Of a stretch of DNA of 64,000 bases, positions 1 to 12,909 are shown one piece after another. Below the pieces are notes generated by a model, which made no database searches, was not told the origin of the DNA, and saw only the letters and a program-made list of their open reading frames with translations. This DNA comes from Zopfochytrium polystomum. Lineage: Eukaryota > Chytridiomycota > Chytridiomycetes > Chytridiales > Chytridiaceae. The stretch is from NCBI GenBank assembly GCA_025765615.1, contig JAIVFJ010000185.1, forward strand, positions 1-64,000, read 5' to 3'. The translations under genes were made by a program, and so were the position numbers. Within the stretch, counting starts at the first letter, position 1, and each line of letters starts with the position of its first letter.

Positions 1-466
1 CTCCCGCGGATAGTCCGTCGTGAACGAACTTTTCCATGCTGGGTACTCCTCGTCGGCGTAATTGTGGCGTTCTAAGGAAGCAAAAGACGGGTTGGTGGCT
101 TCTCACAAGGCAATCTTTCCTAATTATTCGCTTCTCCTACTTTTTTTGCGCACGTCTTATCCGCTTCGGTCAAGAAGGGTGGGCGAGGAGGCGAGGGAAA
201 GGAAGGGTGGGTGGGGATGAGGTGGAGGGGTGTGGGGAATATTATTTTCCCAGCGCGAACCGCGAACCTGCGACAGAATAGGTAGCTTTGACAAATCGCT
301 TCGACCGGTACAGCGCGTCCCGCATGCGCTGGCGGTGCTCCGGCGACAGATCGACGAAGCGAGCGTCGCCGTGGACGGCCAGGGCGCCGGCCAGATCCCT
401 TGGCGCCAGCAGCTGGTTGCGCACGACCCGGGAGGTCTTTGCATGCTGGCCCGCGGCGAAGCCCAT
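1..466 (-). CDS. Hypothetical protein, 3' end beyond the left edge
   Basis: The ATG is at 466-464 (protein begins MGFAAGQHAK). Exon 1 runs 466-268; a donor at 267 (GTTCGC) and an acceptor ending at 72 (CTTCCTTAG) join it in frame to an exon that continues off the window at base 1. The visible protein of roughly 90 residues is basic and charged, with a stretch around residues 33-50 rich in Arg (VDLSPEHRQRMRDALYRSK) and a second exon encoding acidic/aromatic residues (YADEEYPAWK). No family is recognised and no signal peptide is apparent. The donor is not a strong consensus, so the intron is inferred mainly from frame continuity across it. A longer reading from a TTG at 514 would only add a poly-Arg run from a CGT repeat, so ATG 466 is preferred. 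Confidence 0.45.
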
Positions 467-887
467 CGTCCTGCTGTTTCGTCGTCGTAGTCGTCGTCGT
501 CGTCGTCGTCTCAAACGCCCGCTCTCCTGTCGTGGTGGAGTGGGCGCGGCGACCAGCCGTGGATGAGGATGGTAGAATGGATCGATGGATGGGTGTGTGC
601 CCTATCTATAGAGGGAGAGGAATGAATGCAAGGTAGTGTGGCCCTCGGTGGTTTGTGCGACACGTGCTGATGCGGAGGCGATGAACGAAGGGTCTGATGG
701 CCGGTCGAACCTTGGTTGAATATGGACAAACTCGACAATTTTCTGTGTGAATGCGGGAGTGTTGGTTCTGACATGTCGCGAAATCACGTGCGCGAAATTT
801 CTGTCTCATTTTCTCCCTCTCACTCTCTCTCTGTCTCTCCCTCTGGCCCTCAAGTCTGTCAGTCTGTCCCACCACCCACCCCCAGCG
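467..887. other. Divergent intergenic region
   Basis: This lies between the minus-strand start at 466 and the Ase1 start at 888. A (TCG)n run sits near 480-512, and a CT-rich tract at about 810-850 lies just upstream of the Ase1 ATG, as is common in fungal promoters. No gene is supported here. Confidence 0.5.
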
Positions 888-3800
888 ATGGAGGACCAAG
901 CGGCGACGACGACGACCACCACCGTTGCAACGGCGTCGGCTGCGGCACCAACCGCCCCACGGCCCGCCATGACGACAGCTGCTGCTGCTCCTGCGGCGAC
1001 AGCCAATGGGCATGCAGCATCATCGCCAGGTCCGGCCCGGATATCTCCCGCTTCTGCGGTCGACGCCCTGCGCCAGGGAGGCGGCGGCGGTTCGGCATCG
1101 TGCCCAGCCTCGCCCTCGCCGTCCGCTTTCGTGTCCGCCCTCCCGACTCGCCAGTCCTCCGCACCGCCAACCCCTGCCAAGCCGGGAGCCGTGACACCGC
1201 GGAAGCTGCGGTGTCCGGAACCTCAACACAGCAGCGGCGCAAGCAGCACGAGCAGCACCCCTGGCAGTCCGCTAAGCCCAAATCGCCATTCGCGCGTCGA
1301 AAGCGCACCCGTCCGTCTTCCGTCTTCGTCCGGTCCTGTTGCCCACCCCAAGCGTTGGTCGTCGTCGCCACGAACCCAACCCTTCACACCAACACCCGCT
1401 TCGCCAAAATGGACTAAATCGGCTTACTGGAGAAAGTTTCCGCGCATGCCATTGGTTCGTGTCGCCAAGAAGCTTCTTGCGCAGCTTGAGACCCTTTGGA
1501 GTGAAGTCACGGGCCAAGATGTGGACGGCGCCGCCTTTTCTCCTGGGCCTCCGCTTCCAACTTCGCCTTCGTCGTCGTCCATCGCACCGAAATCGAATAC
1601 TCCCACCGCGTTTTTCTTGCATTCTATTCCCCCGGATTTCCGACCACTCAATCCGTCCGGACTCGAGGATGGACCGGCTCTAAACGATGAGGCACTGTCG
1701 GTAGGTCTAGGAATCCCTTTTTTCTTCTCACTGACGTGTGCCGCTCCCCAGCCGATTGTGAAATCATTGGAAAAGCTCGTTGATGAAGAAATCCACCGAC
1801 GCGACACAATAATACATGAAATCTCCAAGCTGGAGGTGACTTTTTTGATGGTGATGACGTTGCCGACTTAACAATTTGTCTCGAGGCTGAAATCACAAGC
1901 TTGTGCGGACGCCTCGGCACCCCGGTTGAGCCACAGCTGGCTGGGCACATTGCCTCGGTGTATCGACGGCGCGATTTGATGAAAGCCCATATTCACAGCT
2001 TGGAAAAGGTGTAGTAATTAACCTTTCGGCCTTGCATAGGACTTAATTTCTTCTGCAGCTGGTGACAGAACGGGAGAATCGCATTTCGGACTTGAAGCTG
2101 GCCATCAGTAAGGCTCGAGAGGAGCTTGAAGATCTTCTGGACGATGAGTTTATTTTGGTAAGTTACCAAACCATGCGTTCTCGATTAACCGATTGTCAGG
2201 ATGCGGGAGACGATCTTCGACTGGAAACGATCGAGGCACACGTCAGCATCCGCAACCAATTGCGCGGAGAAAAGGTACAAGTGAGAAATTAGGGCAGCAG
2301 TATCTGAACAGCGACTGCAGGAATCACGGTTGACAAAGCTAGCAACTATTGTGTCGAAATTGTGCCTCGTTTACCGAGACATTGAACTTGTTCCGGAAAC
2401 TGAGGAAGACCATCAGCTCGCCGCGCATTTGTCCCTCCTTTCCCCGCCGTCCGAGAGAACCGTCCAAACTAATAGTACGGGCGAGTCGGAACTCGTACCT
2501 GATGATATATTACTTTCGCAAGCAAAGCTGCTGTTCCTGCCGCCACTCCCGGCGCCGTTTTCCATTCGACGCTCCTACATTTCAGATTTAGAGCTGCGGC
2601 TCACTCGCTTCTCAGCTCTGCGCAATGAGGCCATCTCAAAATGTGAGCACCTAATCAAAGAGATAACGATGTTCTGGGAAGAACTGGAGACCCCGTTTCA
2701 TCAGCAAATCGACTTGGAGTTGAATCTGCGTCGGTTGGAGGAGGTAGTTCTCTCTGGTTCTGATTCACCGAGCGCTCATCTTGCCTAGTTTGGTGCCCTT
2801 GCGGATAGACTGAGAACTGATTGGAAACTGCAAAAGGAGGAAAAACTCGCAAAGGTGATACCTCAACGCATTGAAGCGGCAGAACTGACCTTGCAAACAG
2901 CTTGTTGCTCGATTAAATGAGTTATGGAAGCTCTGCCATTTGAGCGAAGTGGAAAAGGAGAGCTTGTCTCAACAATTAGCTACCAGTATGTCAAGCGAGT
3001 GGTGCCAGTCTGAATATAACGCTGCTCATAGATTTATATTCGCCTCTGACCCTCGACGCTATTTCTTCGGAGATTGCTGTTCTGGAAGACAGATATAAAA
3101 AAGAGGCGCCATTGTACAAAGCTATTCACGATCGAAAGTGCTATATTCAGGTGAGCTAGGGTGAATTGTGCAAATGAACCTAACTTGAATCCCTTGACAG
3201 AAACTTATTGACTTCGAGAAAAATGCATCGGATCCCCGCCGACTCTTTTTGCCGTCGTTCCGCCTTTTGGAGGAAGAGAAATTCCGACGGAATGGAATCC
3301 CAACGCTTCTGGCGATTGAGAGCAAACTTCGGTCGTCGGTCACTAAGTTTGAAGCTGGTAGGACTTTAGAACTATGGCGGCACCTCTTTGCTGATAGTTC
3401 TTCGCAGACCACTCTCGCCCGTTCACTTACAACGGGAAAAGATGGCTGGATGTCATGGTAAAACAGAAAAAAAGTAGGATGTATAGGACTCACATTATTT
3501 TTGCTTGTACCCAGGATCAAGAAATCTCGGAAAGGTTCCTGAGTGATTCGTTCCTGACCTTTGAAGTGCAACCGGGACACCAGCGATCGTCGTCTTCGGG
3601 GGGCGGGACTTCGAAGCAATCTTCTCCGAAGATAATTTCTCCTGTGCTTCAAACGCCTCGCCGAAGTAGCAATCGATCGCAGTCACCAGTGGTTACGCCC
3701 AAGTCGATTCCGAATTCCGCGTCGAAGACTCCAGTCACTCCTGGGAAGCGCTCGGCGTCACGCCCGAAAACTGCGCCGTCGAGAGCCGAGGCCCAAAGCC

Positions 3801-3967
3801 AAAAGCCGACCCGCCCAATTGTCGGGACCAAGGCGCCGCCGCCGGCAGGGAAAGTGACGGCAGCGATGGCTGCGGCAGTTGGTGGCCGAGGGCGAGGCCT
3901 CGGACGAGGAGAGGGTGGTGGCGGGGCATCGGAAGTCGACGTAGTTGCGCGCGCCGCTGACATCTGA
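888..3967 (+). CDS. ase1: Ase1/PRC1/MAP65 antiparallel microtubule bundler
   Basis: This is a microtubule-associated protein that crosslinks antiparallel microtubules in the spindle midzone. The ATG is at 888 (MEDQAATTTT) and the stop at 3967, with roughly ten short introns, for example about 1701-1751. The N-terminal ~200 residues are Ala/Ser/Pro-rich and probably disordered. Then comes a long coiled-coil rod, including segments such as LVTERENRISDLKLAISK and ISKCEHLIKEITMFWEEL. The diagnostic spectrin-like microtubule-binding region follows near 2900-3360: ARLNELWKLCHLSEVEKE, then IDFEKNASDPRRLF and LLEEEKFRRNGIPTLLAIE, which match the Asp-Pro-x-Arg-Leu and LLxEEKxRK motifs of MAP65/Ase1/PRC1. 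The C-terminal ~130 residues are Ser/Thr/Pro and Lys/Arg-rich with several TP and SP sites, typical of the Cdk-regulated tail. Identity is confident; exact exon ends are not. Confidence 0.9.
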
Positions 3968-4159
3968 AGGTGAACAGCACTTTTATACACATATTTATAA
4001 AGATGAATGTCGCATATGATATGACCGAGAAGTTCATGTGCATAGTTTTCAAATTGCTGGTGGGGGAGAAGCGCCCGAAGCAACGAAAAGGATCCATGTC
4101 AAAAAAGCAGCATTTCGTGGTGTTGTCATTTCCTTTGCCGTTCCATCTTCGACCTCGTC

Positions 4160-6737
4160 ATGCACAGAGGTGGTGGTGGTTGTTGCCTGGCTTCTTCGCG
4201 TGGGCGCGTGGGGCGCCTTGCACGCGTTGCGCGCGTTGCGCGGCCGACTCCGTACTGCCCGCTCGTCCCCCGCCCCCTTGCCCGCAACAGCAGCAGCAGC
4301 AGTGGCACCACCAGCAGCACAGAGGGCAACAGCGGTGGCACAAGCGGCTCCTCCTCCTCCTCTTCGTCGTCCAGTCGGGACGGATCACGCAAGAACCCAT
4401 TTGCAGATGCCGTGGCGTGGCTCGCCAGCCGGACTAACCTGTCCAACATCGCTCCGCCGTATCCAAATATCCAGCCGTCAGCAATACCTGAAATGATCGA
4501 AGCCGCGATAGAGGGAGTCGTCAATCGAGCCCTTGATGGAACGATCATCCGGCGCCTTGCTCAGGACGCCATGGACCCAGACGCCCACCCTGAGCTCCTG
4601 CACGGCGCCTCGTCCTCTCAAGCCAAAGCCCACGTATCCGCACGCGTTTCCGCAGCCCTCAGCGCTGACGAGCTTCGGGTAGTTCATCACCCTCGCTGGC
4701 GACAAGCCCGCGCCAACGCTCTGAACGCTTTTCTCACCGCCGCGGGGCACGACCCAGTCGACGAGCGGGACCTTCCGACCATCGCCGTCGCCGGCAGCGG
4801 CGGAGGATCACGAGCCATGGTTGGGACCCACGGCTTCCTACTGGGCCTCGAGGATATTGGCCTTCTTCCAGCCGTCACGTACATGGGAGGGGTGTCCGGC
4901 TCGACGTGGGCCATGGCACATCTCTACCCGACACATCCGGCGCCTCGCGCCCTGAACCCAGACGCAGCCAACAACAACAACAACAACAGCAACAACTCAC
5001 CACTGATCGACATTGACCGACAGCTCTGGCAGCAGCGGCGGGACGCGCACCGCTCGTACGTACACCGAGACGGCCAGACCGCCGGTTTCGCCCGCCGCGG
5101 CCTCGCCCGCGCGTCATCCTCGCTCGTCCCGCCCAGCTTCAAAACCCTCTCCCCCGCACAGCTCCTGGCCGCCAGCCGGGGCCCGGGCGTCGACATGGCC
5201 GTCTCGGGCGTCGTCGCTCGCTATCTCGCACAACGCGGCGCCGCCGCCGCCGCTGCCGCCACCGCCGTCGCCGCCGAGCTCACCGGCCCGCGCGCGGAGC
5301 AGCCGCGCACCGCTACCGGCAGCCCCGACGACTCCGTCGCCCTCCGCACCCGCCGCATCCTCGCAAAGGCCGCGGAGCCGCTCCTGCCCCTGTCCGCCGT
5401 CGACCTGTTTGGTGGGCTGCTCTCCGCCAGGATGCTGGTCCCCGCCGAGGTCTGGAGGGGCGAGCGCCGCTGGTGGACCCCCAAGCTGTCGCAATTGGCA
5501 GCCTACTTTGACGACATTGATCACGGGGATTGGGGCCCGCTGCCGTACCCGATCTTTACCGCTGTCACGCGCACTGTGGTGGAAGGACGCAGGCACGAGG
5601 GCGAGCGGTATCGTTGGCTTGAGTTTACGCCGCACGAAGTGAGCGAGGGATTTACTTATTTATTGTTTTTGTGCTCTCCTTTTTTTGACCTTTGTCGACC
5701 TGGTAGGTCGGTTACTTATCTGCTGACGACCGAAATGGGGTGTGGATCCCAACTTGGTAGGTTTAAAAGCATTTATTGGCAAACTCAGCTGTCTGACATT
5801 TTCCCCTAGGTCGTTTGGTCGCCATTTTGAAGGAGGTCTATCCACGAACAGAGCCGCCGAAGTTCATCTAGGAATCCTTTTGGGGTCGGTTTATCATAAG
5901 TTTATTTTACGGCCGCCGCACTGCTCTGACCAACGTTGCAGGGTGTTTGGATCAGCTTTTACGGCAGACTTTATGCGAATATTGGACGAAGTCAAACTCA
6001 TCCTTCCAGAGGAGGTGGATAAGCGAATTTTCAAGTTGCTGGAAAATAGACTGGTAGGTCCAAATTTTGTCGTTGTTGTTATTGTTCACGAACACCTCCA
6101 ATCAGGACACACACGCAATATCTCCTACCTTGTTTCCAAATCCAGGTTATGGCATCGAAGGGTTTTCGGATGTGTTGTCCACATTTCGGTCCATTTCCGT
6201 GATGGACTCTGGTGCGCTTCTTTGCATTTCAGTTATCGCTTTTCAGAATCAATGCCTGGGCAAGGTTTAACCACTTCGTCCGCCCATTTGCGGGTCTCAA
6301 CAGGGATGGAAAACTCGATCCCTTTTGCGCCCTTTCTGCGAAAGGAGCGAAAAGTCGACATCCTTTTTGTTTTCGACTCTTCCGCGCTCATCGGCGACCA
6401 CCCGTTCCTCAAACGCGCCGAGGACTTTGCAAAGTTCCGCGGCCTGCCGTTCCGCCCGCCCATCGGCGCCAAGACCCCTCGTATAGTGCACCACGAACTG
6501 GGCTCCCACCCGCGCGTGACCGTGTACCTCCCCTTGGTCAAAAGCGAGGCGTACGACGCCACTTTGGACCCGGCGACCGCCAAGCACTGTAGGACTGTCA
6601 ATTTCCTCTGGACCCAGGAGGAGCTGGATCAGGTTGCTGGCCTGGCGCGCCACCATGTGGTCCAGATGAAGGCGGACCTCGCCGACGCTATCAACAAGGT
6701 TTGCGTGGAAAGGCGGGCGAGAAGAACAAGGGAATGA
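4160..6737 (+). CDS. Group IV (cPLA2-type) phospholipase A2 / lysophospholipase
   Basis: This is a serine hydrolase of the PLA2_B family that cleaves acyl chains from glycerophospholipids. The nucleophile motif is complete: [17 protein letters not shown] (oxyanion loop) followed by [15 protein letters not shown] with the GxSGS serine. The catalytic aspartate lies in SVMDSG joined over an intron (about 6212-6302) to [14 protein letters not shown], then [11 protein letters not shown], exactly as in cytosolic PLA2. At least four more introns lie between about 5640 and 6210. The N-terminal ~100 residues are Ser/Gly/Arg-rich; no C2 domain and no convincing signal peptide are seen, so a soluble intracellular enzyme is likelier than secreted phospholipase B. 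The start is uncertain: 4160 is the first ATG in the open frame. It ends tail-to-tail with the next gene, about 137 bp away. Confidence 0.88.
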
Positions 6738-6874
6738 AAAAAAACAACAAACAAACTTCCAAGCCTCACACTGAAAAAAAAAAAAAAAAAAAAAAAATAG
6801 ACATGTTCAAGGTCTTCTCGTTCTTTTCACGAAATTCCACTTCACTTAATTAAAGTCGAAAAACAAAATAGCAA

Positions 6875-9371
6875 TCACGTAAAAGCGGGAACTAACACCC
6901 TTGCAATATGCTCGTACACATCCTCTTCGTTTCTCATGGAACCCACGTACCCTGATACTCGCAAAGAAAGGTCACCCCCTCGCACAGTCAGCCAGGCGCG
7001 GCAGGCCTCTGAAAAGTACGAGTTCAATCGCTCCCTCCGTTGGGTGCCTGGCACGTCCACTTGGCACAGAATGTCTACCCTGTGCGAAATCCGGTCGATT
7101 CGGCTGATGACTTCGCTTATTTCGTGGTGCCCGCGCTCGGGGTCCAGCGGATCGATGAGCGTTTCCATAACAGCGCGGAATGCTGATTTTAGTGCATTAT
7201 TTTTTATGACGGTCAGGTTAGTGGAGAGAAAATGAGTTAAAAGGCGAACACAACGCCTACCCCAGATTCGCTCCCCTTCAGGGCAACTCAAGTAGTACCG
7301 CATCGCCACGCTATCGCGCACATCCAACAAGCCGACAATCCCGACGTGACCGAACCGCGCAGGGCGGGACCCGTCGTCGCCGGCGGCTTGGCTGCCCCCA
7401 TAGACGCTCCCACTCGACGACGACGACGACCTCCGCGACGCGTACGCCCCAAGCTCCTTCTGGTACCTCAGAAGCTGCCGCCACCGCGCCTCGCTCGCCA
7501 ACACGCTCGCGCCGCCCGACTCGGCCACGTCGCCCCCGGGCCCGACCACCGCCGCCCCGCCCTCCGCCGTAATCACGTCCACCGACTCGATGTGGCTGCC
7601 GTTCGCCGCCATAATGAGGGAGCACCGCGGCCCAAAGATCGCGTCCGCAAACACCCGCTCCGGCCGCGGCAGCCGGCCGCGGATCACACGGCTGAACGAC
7701 GGCGTCTGCAGCGTCGCCCGGAAGCTCGCCGACGTCGGAAGCGTGGCCAGGGTTGAGGTCGAGAAGGACGAGGCGCCCGATGGTTGTGGCGGGCCTGAGA
7801 GGTCGTGTGGTGGGCTTCTTGGTGTGAAGACGGTCGGCGATGTTGGGGTTGATGATACTGAGCGCGAAGCGTGGGAGTGTGACGATGATGGGGGTGGAGT
7901 TGTAGAGGTAGAGCGTCCGGTGACGTCAAACATGCGTGCGGGAGCAGCGACCAGAGGCGTTAGTCTGATTTGGGTCAGTTCGCTGGAAGAAATTGGAAGA
8001 GGCCCGGGATATGTGTCTTCCATGTTGAATGTGACCGGCTTGAACTTGGTGATGGTGAAAGGTGGCTGCGAGTTGTGTCTTTAATGTAAGCACAGATCAG
8101 CCATCGTGAAGAAATCAAACCTGGTGCGGCGCATCAAAGTAGGTCTCCTCCATAGTCGAGCTCCTGGCATCGTCCCTTTCGCTGTCGCCAAATAGCGACT
8201 CGTCATCCGAGGTTCGCCTGCCGTCCGCTCTGTGTCTTCTCCTTTCCCATCCAGGAGGACCCGCCGCGAAGAATCCTGCTTCCTCAAGTCCTTTTTCAGC
8301 ATCCAGCTCCCAGCTTGCGTAAGGAAACACAGGAACGCTCCACTCTCGGCCCCCCCAATCCCAACCCAAGGTAAGGACTACGGTTTGGCGAGCCAAGATC
8401 GGTGCAGCAAGCTCCCTCCAACTTTTGTTGAGCCGAGAGAGCCTTTGCACCTGGGGGTACGGAAGATGTCGAAGAACCCCAGAGATCACAGACGGTATAT
8501 CGAGCACAAGTGCCGTTAAGGAGGACGATCGCGGAAGTATAAGTGGGCCACTCGCTGAGGATTTGAATCGTTGGATTGATCTCGCTATGAGCAACTCATT
8601 CATGGACTGTGCAGTAGCATTCAGTGAAGGAATTGAATTTGATCGGGTTCGAGTTTGCGGCGGTGTTGGCTTTCGTTTGGAACGAGTGACTCCGTAAGCT
8701 TTTGGTCGCTCCATCGCTGGTTCGTTGTCCAGGGACGCATCCCACAGCACATGCAAATTGGTGTGGTCATCGCGGTCCCGGTCGCGATCTGGAAGAGCGC
8801 CATAGACCGAAAAGCCCGCGCCGACGTTACTCTCCATCGATGTCGCCATGGATGCATCCAAAGGAAGCGGTAGCGATGTGAGGCTTATGTGTGAAAAGTG
8901 GGTGGCAACGTAAGAGGAGAGGTCGATATTGGGGAGGACGCCGTCAGGAATGAACGGCAAGGAGCAGCCACGGGTTGGTCGTTTGCGACGGCTGCCTCGC
9001 GGCCTCCGCCGCCGGCGACCGTTGCGACGATCGCCATCCAGGGGAGTGCTGCCGTCGTTGCGCCCTGGCGACAGGTCGTCTTCCTCCTCCGACAGTCGGA
9101 ACTGGTTTCTCTCCTCGTCCAGCCTGCGCCGGCCGGGGCCTTTCAGCTCGTCGCCGTCGGTCTCGACATACCGGCCATCGGCTTCGTCGTCGTCGTCGTC
9201 TTCGTCGCCGTCGCTGTAGAAATCGTCACGATCAAGGCTGTCCCCGGGCCGGCTGCCGCCGCCGCCGCCGCCGCCGCCGCCGTAGTCGTCCACGTCGTCG
9301 TAGCCACCACCGAAGCCGATTGAAAGGACTGGTCCACGGCGGCGCAGTGGGTGGAGGCACGCATTTCCCAT
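6875..9371 (-). CDS. F-box-like protein with N-terminal MGNAC lipidation motif
   Basis: The start ATG at 9371 gives MGNACLHPLRRRG: Gly2 fits N-myristoylation and Cys5 palmitoylation, suggesting membrane attachment. An Asp/Gly-rich acidic stretch (residues ~25-65) and an Arg-rich patch follow. Around 8430 the segment IPSVISGVLRHLPYPQVQRL followed by SRLNKSWRELAAPIL resembles an F-box (LP...L..L..V...W..L). Exon 1 ends at a donor near 8119 (CACCAG|GTTTGA) and rejoins at about 8065 as PPFTITKFKPVTF. A short second intron (about 7267-7190, GTAGGCG...AATCAG) is kept open by chance in the genomic frame but splices cleanly as GERIW-AFRAVMETL. The C-terminal half has no recognised domain. F-box assignment is tentative; the gene itself is well supported. 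Confidence 0.7.
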
Positions 9372-9523
9372 CGCAGCTGCTGCGTGTGACTGAGGGGGGG
9401 CTCGCTGAGACAGACAGACAGACTGTACGTTTTTTTTTTTTTCTTTTTTCTTTCTTGTGCGCAAGAGAAGGATTCCACGCCGACAGGGTTGGCGGAGTCC
9501 CATTCGTTTCAGGTATTCCAGAG

Positions 9524-9649
<126 letters not shown>

Positions 9650-9742
9650 TTCTTGCTGCTCAGCCAAAGGTCAGTCATCAAGAAAACTGGTTTTCTGTAC
9701 CACGCAACATATACAATGTATTATACATTATAATTGAATCAA

Positions 9743-12538
9743 TCAATTTACCAGTGGAGTGCAAACAAAAAGAAGGTCCATCAGCATCAGAACATCATCT
9801 GGGTCGGTTGGAGGGGACGAGCCAACGTTTGCTTGCAAAACGAATTCTGCGCCCTGCGGCTCCAGGGATGCTTTCGGCGCGGGACACAAACTGGGCATGG
9901 TTTGTGCGGAAGTTTCGCGCGCTTCTCGAATTGTATCCGCAAAATCCCTCACCAGCACTCGAAAGAGCTGAACACGGCCTGGAAAATCAGTGGCGGGAAC
10001 TTCGAGCGGGGATAGATTTTTCAGTTGCGGGCACGGCTGAGGGAGGCCCGACTCGTCGAGCTCGTACACTGAGCGCCAATCCGACTTACGAACGCCATTG
10101 ATGAAGGTCATGAATAGTTTGCCCAGGGTGCGCGAAGCGGTGTTCGTTGAAATAAATTTCATGTAGCTGTTCAGGTATAGAGATATCTGCTCGTTACTTG
10201 GAATCCTCTCCGATGGTGAGTTCGAGGCCATTAGTGGGTTGACAAGGCCTTCGGCCATAATCAGAGTTAAGACAGCTTGGATGTGGTAAAATAGGAGAAG
10301 ATGGGGAGTGTCTTCGTTGAACGGATCGTGAACTGTGCGGAAGAAAAATCCAATGAGAACAGAGAGTGCTTCTGCAGAGGCAAGGCCGCGACAAAAAGCA
10401 GAACGAAGCCTCTGCTGAATTTTCAATGCTTCGCGGACTGGCTGGGATATTGTCCACCCCGACGCCGACGCAGCTTGAAGCTCTGCGGCAATACTTTGGA
10501 GGTACATCATAGATTGTCGTCGCATAAGCAAACATATCGTCCCGTGATAGATAACGAACAGCCCAACGGCTTTGTAAATGGCGTGGTTCTCAGCGTTGAC
10601 AACACCATCGAGCCAGTCTTCATTCAGAATAACTTCAAACTGCGACGGTATTCGTCGATGAAAGTCCACCAATTCCTCGTACAATTGCTCCTCCAGAATT
10701 ATTGGATCCTCATTTGATGAAAACACTGGCTTCGTGGCGTGGAATGCTCGAAACGAAATCTCGAGAAGACCAATCTGGAACATCAGTAGGTGATTCCGTG
10801 GTGAACGCAGGTTTTCAACTAGGGGCGCAAGGCTCGTCACATCTTTCTCGCTGCACCAAAGCTCCTCAGGGCACAACGGCTTAATGCTCTTCCAGTCCAC
10901 GAGATTGCACAAAGGCTTTCGGTACGAGATTGTTGAGAGCCCTTTCACAAAAATAGGTTTACTTTGAACTCCGTACTAGTAAAGCTCTAACCTCTTTCAA
11001 AAATGTAAACAGTCCACCATGTTCTCCGCCGCGTTTCCTTTCCTATCCAAGTTGCATCTTCCAGATCATCGGGGGAAAGATCGTCGGGGTCCACATCCAG
11101 ATGAAGGAACATGGCCTAGTCGCAAAGACTCAGCAATGATAAAAAGGCCTCAATACGTACCATTCTTGCAGCCATACCAAAATATTGCCAGGACGCAGAA
11201 TGACAACCTAGCGCTGGGTATTTGCCATATCATTTTCCACGGTCGTTTAAGTCGCTCACTTACTGTTAGTGACAAAGGCGAGAACTGTCAACGCCTGTAC
11301 GGCAGCGACGGACGGCATATCAACTGCATCTTGCGCCAAGCTGCGGGCCACATCGTAATACCATGCAATTTCGGATGCGGGGAGGCGTGTTTTCTTTTGG
11401 ATTGCCGCTCCAGCTGCGCAAAGGGAAAGGCGGAGCAGAGGATTCGCGGCGTCCATATTCGCAAAAAAGGAAGGACGGTGGATGAAGTTCAAAGGGAATT
11501 CTCGCAACGCAAAGAAGTACGAGACAAGTCTAGCCTCTTCGCCTGGTGGAGCGTTCGGTCTGTGAAGATGGAATAAGTTGGCCTGTGTAGGTTCCAAAGA
11601 AAGGCTGCTAAATCGACTATATGGAATGAATCCAAACAAGTGGCTGTCGAATTGACTTAGCACTGAGAAGAAAGAAAGTAAGACCTTTGCCCACCGGATG
11701 AAGAGATAGACCCACCTGCTCGAGTGGATGTGTCGGACGGGAGAGCTGCTCGTGCGCTTTCAGAGAATTGGTCCACACCGCCACCCTTGGAAGACTCCTG
11801 ATGCGGGTCAACCGGCTGTCGTGAAGCAGGCGTTTCATTCAAGGTAGGGGACATCTTCGAAAATGTTGCTCGACGATCTCTAGTACTTCCACGGCGCTCG
11901 ACTTCAGCTTGGTACTTTGTCGCGAGATCTTGGTCAACTCTTTCCTTCGATCCTAGAAACACACACGTTGCGATCCCGCGTTTTGCACAGAATCCGCACA
12001 GTGGACGAACTCCATCGCACTTGATCTTTCGCTGTCGGCAAGTTTCGCACGACCTGCCCATGAGAAGGATATTGTAAACACTCCTGCATCCCGCCAAAGA
12101 ACACTAAAATAGTAACCATCTCCGGAATAGGGCAGTTCCCACTGAGGGCGTGCCTCCAATCGCTTCTTCTGAAGAGGATTTGCCCGCACCTTTCGGTGCG
12201 CTGCCCGTCATTGCCAAATCGGATGAAAGCGAGTTGGCCAACCGCGCCGACGAAACGGTATCCTGATCTCTTGGGGTGCTCGCAGATGGTGGCGGTACTG
12301 AGGCGGCAGACTGCTGCGAAAGCGACGAGATTTGATCTGTGGAGTGACCGTCTCCGACGGCGGGTGCTGCTGCTGCTGTTGCTGCAGCAGCAGCAGCTCC
12401 GATGTTCTGTTTGACGGTAGCATCCGGACTACTAGCGGGGGTAAGGGTCATGGGACCCCCAGCAGACACAGCCAAAGACATGTGGGGAGCAACATGGTTG
12501 CCGCTGCCGCCAGTGGTACTGCTGGTGTTCCTCTGCAT
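9743..12538 (-). CDS. Zn2Cys6 transcription factor with Fungal_trans domain
   Basis: This is a nuclear, fungal-type sequence-specific regulator. Exon 1 (ATG at 12538, MQRNTSST) encodes an Ala/Ser/Pro-rich N-terminus. A donor near 12121 (AGATG|GTTACT) and an acceptor after CATGGGCAG join it as RRW-SCETCRQRKIKC, giving an intact binuclear cluster CETCRQRKIKCDGVRPLC then GFCAKRGIATC. A shorter form could start at ATG 12061. The linker is followed by the PF04082 regulatory domain: LVSYFFALREFPLNFIHR, LRLSLCAAGAAI, AWYYDVARSLAQDA, then, in an exon near 11010-11120, ATWIGKETRRRTWWTVYIFE, the characteristic RRRxWW motif. The C-terminal ~400 residues (10948-9743) continue the middle-homology region. 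The target is unknown. It is divergently paired with Argonaute. Confidence 0.88.
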
Positions 12539-12909
12539 CGTGCGCTCCCTCCTCCAAATCAAATTGTAATCACCACACCAGAATAGCAAAAACCGAAAAA
12601 CCAAAAATATCTCAATCTCATTAGGGGGACGAAAAGGGAAAGTGCAAAGAATGAAAATTTTGTTCACCACAAAAAAAAGAAGAAAAGAGAAAAATCGATC
12701 AAGAAACCATAAAACACTCCACCGCACATTCGTCATCGACTCATCCCGCTCAGAGTGCTTTGCGCGAGAACACGTTCTCACGACTTGATTGTTTGGTCCG
12801 CGGTCCCCAAGTCGTTTAAAAAGGGGCTCCTGCAACTGAAAGCCTTTTTTTTTCAACCGCCCCACCCTCCCTTCTGAATTGGCGCCAGCAACTCCCGATC
12901 TCGTGAACA
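12539..12909. promoter_or_regulatory. Shared upstream region of the Zn2Cys6 factor and Argonaute
   Basis: The two start codons face away from each other across 371 bp. The region is A/T-rich in its middle (poly-A tracts near 12580-12700) and contains no coding sequence I can support. A bidirectional promoter is inferred from the spacing only. Confidence 0.45.
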
